This document shows, piece by piece, positions 24,640 through 36,777 of a stretch of 64,000 nt of DNA. The position numbers and the translations under genes are program-made. Below the pieces are notes generated by a model. That model worked only from the letters and a program-made list of their open reading frames with translations, was not told the origin of the DNA and searched no databases. The first letter of the stretch is position 1. The number at the start of each line of letters is the position of its first letter. Source of the DNA: Auanema rhodensis (taxonomy: Eukaryota > Nematoda > Chromadorea > Rhabditida > Rhabditidae); assembly GCA_964057225.1 (NCBI GenBank), contig OZ059900.1, positions 3,482,501-3,546,500 on the forward strand. The letters run 5' to 3'.

Positions 24640-25780
24640 TTGATGCCTTTGTTGTTATAGACATTAAAACTATGTTTTTGATCATATATATGAGCGATTT
24701 AGCCAAATTGGACTCAAAACTCGGAAATTTCAAAAATTATTTCTATTTTCGACCTTTTTTGATCAAAAAGAATAAATATCAGTGCAAACTTGTAAAAATA
24801 GACTTATTTTGTGTATTATGTGTTTGATTCTCGAATCTTAACAAATATGATCAAAATTTACAAGTATTACAGATTTTGTACCAAAAATCGGTGAGTATAT
24901 GGTGTTAAAGGCATAAAAACGACCATACTTAGTGTAGTAATGCTATTTGAGTGAAATTCAGTGATTTAATCATTATTAGTGTATATTTGAAGACTTTTGT
25001 TATCATAGACAGTAAAACTATGCTTTTGATCATATATATGAGCGATTTAGCCCAATTCGACTCAAAACTCGGAAAATTCAAAAATTCTTTCTATTTTCGA
25101 CCTTTTTTGATGAAAATGAATATATATCAGTGTAAACTCATAAAAATAGACTGATTTTGTGTATTGTGTGTTTGATTCTCAAATCTTAACAAATATGATC
25201 AAATTTTACGAGTATTACAGATTTTGTACCAAAAATTGGTGAGTATATGGTGTTAAAGGCATAAAAACGACCATACTTAGTGTAGTAATGCTATTTGAGC
25301 GAAAATCAGTATTTAAACATCACTAGCGTTTAATTGAAGATTTTTGTTGTCATAGACAATAAAACTATGCTTCTGATCATATATATGAGAGATTTAGCCA
25401 AATTAGACTCAAAACTCGGAAATTTCAAAAATTCTTTCTATTTTCGACCTTTTTTGATCAAAATGAATAAATATCAGTGCAAACTCATAAAAATAGACTT
25501 ATTTCGTGTATTATGTGTTTGTTTCTCGAATCTTAACGGATATGATCAAAATTTACAAGTATTACAGATTTTGTACCAAAAATCGGTGAGTATATGGTGT
25601 TAAAGGCATAAAAACGACCATACTTAGTGTAGTAATGCATTTGAGTGAAATTCAGTGATTTACACATTATTAGTGTATATTTGAAGACTTTTGTTATCAT
25701 AGACAGTAAAACTATGCTTTTGATCATATATATGAGCGATTTAGCCCAATTGGACTCAAAACTCGGAAAATTCAAAAATT
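24640..25780 (+). repeat. Recurrent 4-monomer cassette, occurrence 2
   Basis: The monomer order is the same as at 17344. Private changes here are GATGCCTTTG (one base missing, near 24642), CAAAAAGAATAAAT near 24766, GAGAGATTTAG (anchor CG lost, 25387) and AACGGATATG near 25535. It overlaps the 3-monomer tandem duplication that starts at 25008. Confidence 0.85.
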
Positions 25781-26047
25781 CTTCTATTTTCGACCTTTTT
25801 TGATCAAAATGAATATATATCAGTGCAAACTCATAAAAATAGACTGATTTTGTTTATTGTGTGTTTGATTTTCAAATCTTAACGAATATGATCAAAATTT
25901 ACGAGTATTACAGATTTTGTACCAAAAATCGGTGAGTATATGGTGTTAAAGGCATAAAAACGACCATACTTAGTGTAGTAATGCTATTTGAGCGAAAATC
26001 AGTATTTAAACATCACTAGCGTTTAATTGATGACTTTTGTTGTCATA
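25008..26047 (+). repeat. 3-monomer tandem duplication, unit 1 (1,040 bp)
   Basis: The repeat starts inside CATAGACAGTAAAACT. The two units share the CAATTCGACTC monomer, the GAAGATTTTTG monomer and the deletion-bearing A monomer. The sequence before 25008 (GTTATCATAG) differs from that before 26048 (GTTGTCATAG), which places the left breakpoint. Confidence 0.85.
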
Positions 26048-27087
26048 GACAGTAAAACTATGCTTTTGATCATATATATGAGCGATTTAGCCCAATTCGA
26101 CTCAAAACTCGGAAAATTCAAAAATTCTTTCTATTTTCGACCTTTTTTTAAGAAAATGAATATATATCAGTGTAAACTCATAAAAATAGACTGATTTTGT
26201 GTATTGTGTGTTTGATTCTCAAATCTTAACAAATATGATCAAATTTTACGAGTATTATAGATTTTGTACCAAAAATTGGTGAGTATATGGTGTTAAAGGC
26301 ATAAAAACGACCATACTTAGTGTAGTAATGCTATTTGAGCGAAAATCAGTATTTAAACATCACTAGCGTTTAATTGAAGATTTTTGTTGTCATAGACAAT
26401 AAAACTATGCTTCTGATCATATATATGAGCGATTTAGCCAAATTAGACTCAAAACTCGGAAATTTCAAAAATTCTTTCTATTTTCGACCTTTTTTGATCA
26501 AAATGAATAAATATCAGTGCAAACTCATAAAAATAGACTTATTTCGTGTATTATGTGTTTGTTTCTCGAATCTTAACGAATATGATCAAAATTTACAAGT
26601 ATTACAGATTTTGTACCAAAAATCGGTGAGTATATGGTGTTAAAGGCATAAAAACGACCATACTTAGTGTAGTAATGCATTTGAGTGAAATTCAGTGATT
26701 TACACATTATTAGTGTATATTTGAAGACTTTTGTTAACATAGACAGTAAAACTATGCTTTTGATCATATATATGAGCGATTTAGCCCAATTGGACTCAAA
26801 ACTCGGAAAATTCAAAAATTCTTCTATTTTCGACCTTTTTTGATCAAAATGAATATATATCAGTGCAAACTCATAAAAATAGACTGATTTTGTTTATTGT
26901 GTGTTTGATTTTCAAATCTTAACGAATATGATCAAAATTTACGAGTATTACAGATTTTGTACCAAAAATCGGTGAGTATATGGTGTTAAAGGCATAAAAA
27001 CGACCATACTTAGTGTAGTAATGCTATTTGAGCGAAAATCAGTATTTAAACATCACTAGCGTTTAATTGATGACTTTTGTTGTCATA
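26048..27087 (+). repeat. 3-monomer tandem duplication, unit 2 (1,040 bp)
   Basis: This is the second copy of 25008-26047. Private substitutions have changed TTTGATGAAAATG to TTTTAAGAAAATG near 26147, and ATTACAG to ATTATAG near 26254. After about 27095 the next monomer has CAATTGGACTC, so the repeat ends there. Confidence 0.85.
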
Positions 27088-29842
27088 GACAGTAAAACTA
27101 TGCTTTTGATCATATATATGAGCGATTTAGCCCAATTGGACTCAAAACTCGGAAAATTCAAAAATTCTTTCTATTTTCGACCTTTTTTGATCAAAATGAA
27201 TATATATCAGTGCAAACTCATAAAAATAGACTGATTTTGTTTATTGTGTGTTTGATTTTCAAATCTTAACGAATATGATCAAAATTTACGAGTATTACAG
27301 ATTTTGTGCCAAAAATCGGTGAGTATATGGTGTTAAAGGCATAAAAACGACCATACTTAGTGTAGTAATGCTATTTGAGCGAAAATCAGTATTTAAACAT
27401 CACTAGCGTTTAATTGATGATTTTTGTTGTCATAGACAATAAAACTATGCTTCTGATCATGTATATGAGCGATTTAGCCAAATTAGACTCAAAACTCGGA
27501 AATTTCAAAAATTCTTTCTATTTTCGACCTTTTTTGATCAAAATGAATATATATCAGTGCAAGCTCATAAAAATAGACTGATTTTGTGTATTGTATGTTT
27601 GATTCTCAAATCTTAACGAATATGATCAAAATTTACGAGTATTACAGATTTTGTACCAAAAATCGGTGAGTATATGGTGTTAAAGGCATAAAAACGACCA
27701 TACTTAGTGTAGTAATGCTATTTGAGCGAAATTCAGTATTTAAACATCACTAGCGTTTAATTGATGACTTTTGTTGTCATAGACAATAAAACTATGCTTT
27801 TGATCATATATATGAGCGATTTAGCCAAATTAGACTCAAAACTCGGAAATTTCAAAAATTCTTTCTATTTTCGACCTTTTTTGATCAAAATGAATAAATA
27901 TCAGTGCAAACTCGTAAAAATAGACTGATTTTGTGTATTGTATGTTTGATTCACAAATCTTAACGAATATGATCAAAATTTACGAGTATTACAGATTTTG
28001 TACCAAAAATCGGTGAGTATATGGTGTTAAAGGCATAAAAACGACCATACTTAGTGTAGTAATGCTATTTGAGCGAAATTCAGTATTTAAACATCACTAG
28101 CGTTTAATTGATGACTTTTGTTGTTATAGACAATAAAACTATGTTTTTGATCATATATATGAGCGATTTAGCCAAATTGGACTCAAAACTCGGAAATTTC
28201 AAAAATTCTTTCTATTTTCGACCTTTTTTGATCAAAATGAATATATATCAGTGCAAACTCATAAAAATAGACTGATTTTGTTTATTGTGTGTTTGATTTT
28301 CAAATCTTAACGAATATGATCAAAATTTACGAGTATTACAGATTTTGTACCAAAAATCGGTGAGTATATGGTGTTAAAGGCATAAAAACGACCATACTTA
28401 GTGTAGTAATGCTATTTGAGCGAAAATCAGTATTTAAACATCACTAGCGTTTAATTGATGACTTTTGTTGTCATAGACATTAAAACTATGTTTTTGATCA
28501 TATAAATGAGCGATTTAGCCAAATTAGACTCAAAACTCGGAAATTTCAAAAATTCTTTCTATTTTCGACCTTTTTTGATCAAAATGAATATATATCAGTG
28601 CAAACTCATAAAAATAGACTTATTTTGTGTATTATGTGTTTGATTCTCGAATCTTAACAAATATGATCAAAATTTACAAGTATTACAGATTTTGTACCAA
28701 AAATCGGTGAGTATATGGTGTTAAAGGCATAAAAACGACCATACTTAGTGTAGTAATGCTATTTGAGCGAAAATCAGTATTTAAACATCACTAGCGTTTA
28801 ATTGATGACTTTTGTTGTTATAGACAATAAAACTATGTTTTTGATCATATATATGAGCGATTTAGCCCAATTGGACTCAAAACTCGGAAATTTCAAAAAT
28901 TCTTTCTATTTTCGACCTTTTTTGATGAAAATGAATATATATCAGTGTAAACTCATAAAAATAGACTGATTTTGTGTATTGTGTGTTTGATTCTCAAATC
29001 TTAACAAATATGATCAAATTTTACGAGTATTACAGATTTTGTACCAAAAATTGGTGAGTATATGGTGTTAAAGGCATAAAAACGACCATACTTAGTGTAG
29101 TAATGCTATTTGAGCGAAATTCAGTATTTAAACATCACTAGCGTTTAATTGATGACTTTTGTTGTCATAGACATTAAAACTATGCTTTTGATCATATAAA
29201 TGAGCGATTTAGCCAAATTAGACTCAAAACTCGGAAATTTCAAAAATTCTTTCTATTTTCGACCTTTTTTGATCAAAATGAATAAATATCAGTGCAAACT
29301 CATAAAAATAGACTGATTTTGTTTATTGTGTGTTTGATTTTTGAATCTTAACAAATATGATCAAAATTTACGAGTATTACAGATTTTGTACCAAAAATCG
29401 GTGAGTATATGATGTTAAAGGCATAAAAACGACCATACTTAGTGTAGTAATGCTATTTGAGCGAAAATCAGTATTTAAACATCACTAGCGTTTAATTGAT
29501 GACTTTTGTTGTTATAGACAATAAAACTATGTTTTTGATCATATATATGAGCGATTTAGCCCAATTGGACTCAAAACTCGGAAATTTCAAAAATTCTTTC
29601 TATTTTCGACCTTTTTTGATCAAAATGAATATATATCAGTGCAAGCTCATAAAAATAGACTGATTTTGTGTATTGTATGTTTGATTCTCGAATCTTAACG
29701 AATATGATCAAAATTTACGAGTATTACAGATTTTGTACCAAAAATCGGTGAGTATATGGTGTTAAAGGCATAAAAACGACCATACATAGTGTAGTAATGC
29801 TATTTGAGCGAAATTCAGTATTTAAACATCACTAGCGTTTAA

Positions 29843-30980
29843 TTGATGACTTTTGTTGTTATAGACATTAAAACTATGTTTTTGATCATATATATGAGCG
29901 ATTTAGCCAAATTGGACTCAAAACTCGGAAATTTCAAAAATTATTTCTATTTTCGACCTTTTTTGATCAAAATGAATAAATATCAGTGCAAACTTGTAAA
30001 AATAGACTTATTTTGTGTATTATGTGTTTGATTCTCGAATCTTAACAAATATGATCAAAATTTACAAGTATTACAGATTTTGTACCAAAAATCGGTGAGT
30101 ATATGGTGTTAAAGGCATAAAAACGACCATACTTAGTGTAGTAATGCTATTTGAGTGAAATTCAGTGATTTAATCATTATTAGTGTATATTTGAAGACTT
30201 TTGTTATCATAGACAGTAAAACTATGCTTTTGATCATATATATGAGCGATTTAGCCCAATTCGACTCAAAACTCGGAAAATTCAAAAATTCTTTCTATTT
30301 TCGACCTTTTTTGATGAAAATGAATATATATCAGTGTAAACTCATAAAAATAGACTGATTTTGTGTATTGTGTGTTTGATTCTCAAATCTTAACAAATAT
30401 GATCAAATTTTACGAGTATTACAGATTTTGTACCAAAAATTGGTGAGTATATGGTGTTAAAGGCATAAAAACGACCATACTTAGTGTAGTAATGCTATTT
30501 GAGCGAAAATCAGTATTTAAACATCACTAGCGTTTAATTGAAGATTTTTGTTGTCATAGACAATAAAACTATGCTTCTGATCATATATATGAGCGATTTA
30601 GCCAAATTAGACTCAAAACTCGGAAATTTCAAAAATTCTTTCTATTTTCGACCTTTTTTGATCAAAATGAATAAATATCAGTGCAAACTCATAAAAATAG
30701 ACTTATTTCGTGTATTATGTGTTTGTTTCTCGAATCTTAACGAATATGATCAAAATTTACAAGTATTACAGATTTTGTACCAAAAATCGGTGAGTATATG
30801 GTGTTAAAGGCATAAAAACGACCATACTTAGTGTAGTAATGCATTTGAGTGAAATTCAGTGATTTACACATTATTAGTGTATATTTGAAGACTTTTGTTA
30901 TCATAGACAGTAAAACTATGCTTTTGATCATATATATGAGCGATTTAGCCCAATTGGACTCAAAACTCGGAAAATTCAAA
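29843..30980 (+). repeat. Recurrent 4-monomer cassette, occurrence 3
   Basis: The monomer order is the same, with no private change that I noticed. Together with the preceding three units (28792-29842), it matches 23590-25780 at an offset of 5,202-5,204 bp (15 monomers). The cassette has therefore been moved with its left flank. Confidence 0.85.
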
Positions 30981-33657
30981 AATTCTTCTATTTTCGACCT
31001 TTTTTGATCAAAATGAATATATATCAGTGCAAACTCATAAAAATAGACTGATTTTGTTTATTGTGTGTTTGATTTTCAAATCTTAACGAATATGATCAAA
31101 ATTTACGAGTATTACAGATTTTGTACCAAAAATCGGTGAGTATATGGTGTTAAAGGCATAAAAACGACCATACTTAGTGTAGTAATGCTATTTGAGCGAA
31201 AATCAGTATTTAAACATCACTAGCGTTTAATTGATGACTTTTGTTGTCATAGACAGTAAAACTATGCTTTTGATCATATATATGAGCGATTTAGCCCAAT
31301 TGGACTCAAAACTCGGAAAATTCAAAATTTCTTTCTATTTTCGACCTTTTTTGATCAAAATGAATATATATCAGTGCAAACTCATAAAAATAGACTGATT
31401 TTGTTTATTGTGTGTTTGATTTTCAAATCTTAACGAATATGATCAAAATTTACGAGTATTACAGATTTTGTGCCAAAAATCGGTGAGTATATGGTGTTAA
31501 AGGCATAAAAACGACCATACTTAGTGTAGTAATGCTATTTGAGCGAAAATCAGTATTTAAACATCACTAGCGTTTAATTGATGATTTTTGTTGTCATAGA
31601 CAATAAAACTATGCTTCTGATCATGTATATGAGCGATTTAGCCAAATTAGACTCAAAACTCGGAAATTTCAAAAATTCTTTCTATTTTCGACCTTTTTTG
31701 ATCAAAATGAATATATATCAGTGCAAGCTCATAAAAATAGACTGATTTTGTGTATTGTATGTTTGATTCTCAAATCTTAACGAATATGATCAAAATTTAC
31801 GAGTATTACAGATTTTGTACCAAAAATCGGTGAGTATATGGTGTTAAAGGCATAAAAACGACCATACTTAGTGTAGTAATGCTATTTGAGCGAAATTCAG
31901 TATTTAAACATCACTAGCGTTTAATTGATGACTTTTGTTGTCATAGACAATAAAACTATGCTTTTGATCATATATATGAGCGATTTAGCCAAATTAGACT
32001 CAAAACTCGGAAATTTCAAAAATTCTTTCTATTTTCGACCTTTTTTGATCAAAATGAATAAATATCAGTGCAAACTCGTAAAAATAGACTGATTTTGTGT
32101 ATTGTATGTTTGATTCTCAAATCTTAACGAATATGATCAAAATTTACGAGTATTACAGATTTTGTACCAAAAATCGGTGAGTATATGGTGTTAAAGGCAT
32201 AAAAACGACCATACTTAGTGTAGTAATGCTATTTGAGCGAAATTCAGTATTTAAACATCACTAGCGTTTAATTGATGACTTTTGTTGTTATAGACAATAA
32301 AACTATGTTTTTGATCATATATATGAGCGATTTAGCCAAATTGGACTCAAAACTCGGAAATTTCAAAAATTCTTTCTATTTTCGACTTTTTTGATCAAAA
32401 TGAATATATATCAGTGCAAACTCATAAAAATAGACTGATTTTGTTTATTGTGTGTTTGATTTTCAAATCTTAACGAATATGATCAAAATTTACGAGTATT
32501 ACAGATTTTGTACCAAAAATCGGTGAGTATATGGTGTTAAAGGCATAAAAACGACCATACTTAGTGTAGTAATGCTATTTGAGTGAAATTCAGTATTTAA
32601 ACATCACTAGCGTTTAATTGATGACTTTTGTTGTCATAGACATTAAAACTATGTTTTTGATCATATAAATGAGCGATTTAGCCAAATTAGACTCAAAACT
32701 CGGAAATTTCAAAAATTCTTTCTATTTTCGACCTTTTTTGATCAAAATGAATATATATCAGTGCAAACTCATAAAAATAGACTTATTTCGTGTATTATGT
32801 GTTTGATTCTCGAATCTTAACAAATATGATCAAAATTTACAAGTATTACAGATTTTGTACCAAAAATCGGTGAGTATATGGTGTTAAAGGCATAAAAACG
32901 ACCATACTTAGTGTAGTAATGCTATTTGAGCGAAAATCAGTATTTAAACATCACTAGCGTTTAATTGATGACTTTTGTTGTTATAGACAATAAAACTATG
33001 TTTTTGATCATATATATGAGCGATTTAGCCCAATTGGACTCAAAACTCGGAAAATTCAAAAATTCTTTCTATTTTCGACCTTTTTTGATCAAAATGAATA
33101 TATATCAGTGCAAACTCATAAAAATAGACTGATTTTGTTTATTGTGTGTTTGATTTTTGAATCTTAACAAATATGATCAAAATTTACGAGTATTACAGAT
33201 TTTGTACCAAAAATCGGTGAGTATATGGTGTTAAAGGCATAAAAACGACCATACTTAGTGTAGTAATGCTATTTGAGCGAAAATCAGTATTTAAACATCA
33301 CTAACGTTTAATTGATGACTTTTGTTGTCATAGACAATAAAACTATGCTTCTGATCATATATATGAGCGATTTAGCCAAATTAGACTCAAAACTCGGAAA
33401 TTTCAAAAATTCTTTCTATTTTCGACCTTTTTTGATCAAAATGAAGATATATCAGTGCAAGCTCATAAAAATAGACTGATTTTGTTTATTGTGTGTTTGA
33501 TTTTTGAATCTTAACAAATATGATCAAAATTTACGAGTATTACAGATTTTGTACCAAAAATCGGTGAGTATATGGTGTTAAGGCATAAAAACGACCATAC
33601 TTAGTGTAGTAATGCTATTTGAGCGAAAATCAGTATTTAAACATCACTAGCGTTTAA
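30538..33657 (+). repeat. 9-monomer higher-order repeat, unit 1 (3,120 bp)
   Basis: Nine monomers match 33658-36777 at a constant 3,120-bp offset. Block markers in order are the deletion-bearing A unit (30848), TTTTGTGCC (31468), TGATCATGTATATG (31618), TTCGACTTTTTTG with two bases missing (32385), GAGTGAAATTCAGTATTT (32581), CACTAACGTTT (33300), AATGAAGATATATCAG (33440) and GGTGTTAAGGC with one A missing (33570). CAAAATTTCTTTC near 31324 is private to this unit. Confidence 0.92.
30591..31283 (+). repeat. Deletion-bearing A-monomer subtype, best example of 15
   Basis: This A subtype carries linked one-base losses: ATGCATTTGAG in place of ATGCTATTTGAG, and ATTCTTCTATT in place of ATTCTTTCTATT. 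It also has TTTACACATTATTA, and the preceding unit ends with TGTTTGTTTCTCG. Its A junctions lie near 18350, 25644, 26684, 30848, 33968, 37783, 42295, 45070, 48539, 54094, 55134, 58258, 60338, 61377 and 63804. Five of them (18350, 58258, 60338, 61377, 63804) also lack an A in CATAAAACGACC. The losses remove stops on the minus strand and give a recurring 70-80-codon open frame, which I regard as accidental. Confidence 0.9.
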
Positions 33658-36600
33658 TTGATGATTTTTGTTGTCATAGACAATAAAACTATGCTTCTGA
33701 TCATGTATATGAGCGATTTAGCCAAATTAGACTCAAAACTCGGAAATTTCAAAAATTCTTTCTATTTTCGACCTTTTTTGATCAAAATGAATAAATATCA
33801 GTGCAAACTCATAAAAATAGACTTATTTCGTGTATTATGTGTTTGTTTCTCGAATCTTAACGAATATGATCAAAATTTACAAGTATTACAGATTTTGTAC
33901 CAAAAATCGGTGAGTATATGGTGTTAAAGGCATAAAAACGACCATACTTAGTGTAGTAATGCATTTGAGTGAAATTCAGTGATTTACACATTATTAGTGT
34001 ATATTTGAAGACTTTTGTTATCATAGACAGTAAAACTATGCTTTTGATCATATATATGAGCGATTTAGCCCAATTGGACTCAAAACTCGGAAAATTCAAA
34101 AATTCTTCTATTTTCGACCTTTTTTGATCAAAATGAATATATATCAGTGCAAACTCATAAAAATAGACTGATTTTGTTTATTGTGTGTTTGATTTTCAAA
34201 TCTTAACGAATATGATCAAAATTTACGAGTATTACAGATTTTGTACCAAAAATCGGTGAGTATATGGTGTTAAAGGCATAAAAACGACCATACTTAGTGT
34301 AGTAATGCTATTTGAGCGAAAATCAGTATTTAAACATCACTAGCGTTTAATTGATGACTTTTGTTGTCATAGACAGTAAAACTATGCTTTTGATCATATA
34401 TATGAGCGATTTAGCCCAATTGGACTCAAAACTCGGAAAATTCAAAAATTCTTTCTATTTTCGACCTTTTTTGATCAAAATGAATATATATCAGTGCAAA
34501 CTCATAAAAATAGACTGATTTTGTTTATTGTGTGTTTGATTTTCAAATCTTAACGAATATGATCAAAATTTACGAGTATTACAGATTTTGTGCCAAAAAT
34601 CGGTGAGTATATGGTGTTAAAGGCATAAAAACGACCATACTTAGTGTAGTAATGCTATTTGAGCGAAAATCAGTATTTAAACATCACTAGCGTTTAATTG
34701 ATGATTTTTGTTGTCATAGACAATAAAACTATGCTTCTGATCATGTATATGAGCGATTTAGCCAAATTAGACTCAAAACTCGGAAATTTCAAAAATTCTT
34801 TCTATTTTCGACCTTTTTTGATCAAAATGAATATATATCAGTGCAAGCTCATAAAAATAGACTGATTTTGTGTATTGTATGTTTGATTCTCAAATCTTAA
34901 CGAATATGATCAAAATTTACGAGTATTACAGATTTTGTACCAAAAATCGGTGAGTATATGGTGTTAAAGGCATAAAAACGACCATACTTAGTGTAGTAAT
35001 GCTATTTGAGCGAAATTCAGTATTTAAACATCACTAGCGTTTAATTGATGACTTTTGTTGTCATAGACAATAAAACTATGCTTTTGATCATATATATGAG
35101 CGATTTAGCCAAATTAGACTCAAAACTCGGAAATTTCAAAAATTCTTTCTATTTTCGACCTTTTTTGATCAAAATGAATAAATATCAGTGCAAACTCGTA
35201 AAAATAGACTGATTTTGTGTATTGTATGTTTGATTCTCAAATCTTAACGAATATGATCAAAATTTACGAGTATTACAGATTTTGTACCAAAAATCGGTGA
35301 GTATATGGTGTTAAAGGCATAAAAACGACCATACTTAGTGTAGTAATGCTATTTGAGCGAAATTCAGTATTTAAACATCACTAGCGTTTAATTGATGACT
35401 TTTGTTGTTATAGACAATAAAACTATGTTTTTGATCATATATATGAGCGATTTAGCCAAATTGGACTCAAAACTCGGAAATTTCAAAAATTCTTTCTATT
35501 TTCGACTTTTTTGATCAAAATGAATATATATCAGTGCAAACTCATAAAAATAGACTGATTTTGTTTATTGTGTGTTTGATTTTCAAATCTTAACGAATAT
35601 GATCAAAATTTACGAGTATTACAGATTTTGTACCAAAAATCGGTGAGTATATGGTGTTAAAGGCATAAAAACGACCATACTTAGTGTAGTAATGCTATTT
35701 GAGTGAAATTCAGTATTTAAACATCACTAGCGTTTAATTGATGACTTTTGTTGTCATAGACATTAAAACTATGTTTTTGATCATATAAATGAGCGATTTA
35801 GCCAAATTAGACTCAAAACTCGGAAATTTCAAAAATTCTTTCTATTTTCGACCTTTTTTGATCAAAATGAATATATATCAGTGCAAACTCATAAAAATAG
35901 ACTTATTTCGTGTATTATGTGTTTGATTCTCGAATCTTAACAAATATGATCAAAATTTACAAGTATTACAGATTTTGTACCAAAAATCGGTGAGTATATG
36001 GTGTTAAAGGCATAAAAACGACCATACTTAGTGTAGTAATGCTATTTGAGCGAAAATCAGTATTTAAACATCACTAGCGTTTAATTGATGACTTTTGTTG
36101 TTATAGACAATAAAACTATGTTTTTGATCATATATATGAGCGATTTAGCCCAATTGGACTCAAAACTCGGAAAATTCAAAAATTCTTTCTATTTTCGACC
36201 TTTTTTGATCAAAATGAATATATATCAGTGCAAACTCATAAAAATAGACTGATTTTGTTTATTGTGTGTTTGATTTTTGAATCTTAACAAATATGATCAA
36301 AATTTACGAGTATTACAGATTTTGTACCAAAAATCGGTGAGTATATGGTGTTAAAGGCATAAAAACGACCATACTTAGTGTAGTAATGCTATTTGAGCGA
36401 AAATCAGTATTTAAACATCACTAACGTTTAATTGATGACTTTTGTTGTCATAGACAATAAAACTATGCTTCTGATCATATATATGAGCGATTTAGCCAAA
36501 TTAGACTCAAAACTCGGAAATTTCAAAAATTCTTTCTATTTTCGACCTTTTTTGATCAAAATGAAGATATATCAGTGCAAGCTCATAAAAATAGACTGAT

Positions 36601-36777
36601 TTTGTTTATTGTGTGTTTGATTTTTGAATCTTAACAAATATGATCAAAATTTACGAGTATTACAGATTTTGTACCAAAAATCGGTGAGTATATGGTGTTA
36701 AGGCATAAAAACGACCATACTTAGTGTAGTAATGCTATTTGAGCGAAAATCAGTATTTAAACATCACTAGCGTTTAA
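33658..36777 (+). repeat. 9-monomer higher-order repeat, unit 2 (3,120 bp)
   Basis: This is the second copy of the 9-monomer unit, carrying every marker of the first 3,120 bp on. The first monomer is a hybrid: it starts GATGATTTTTG with TGATCATGTATATG, where unit 1 has GAAGATTTTTG with TGATCATATATATG. This suggests the crossover lay in that first monomer. Confidence 0.92.

Noticed and set aside
25533-25775. Minus-strand 70-80-codon open frame in 15 units
   Set aside because: It exists only in the deletion-bearing subtype, where one-base losses fuse short frames. Its copies are identical because the DNA was copied, not because the protein is conserved.
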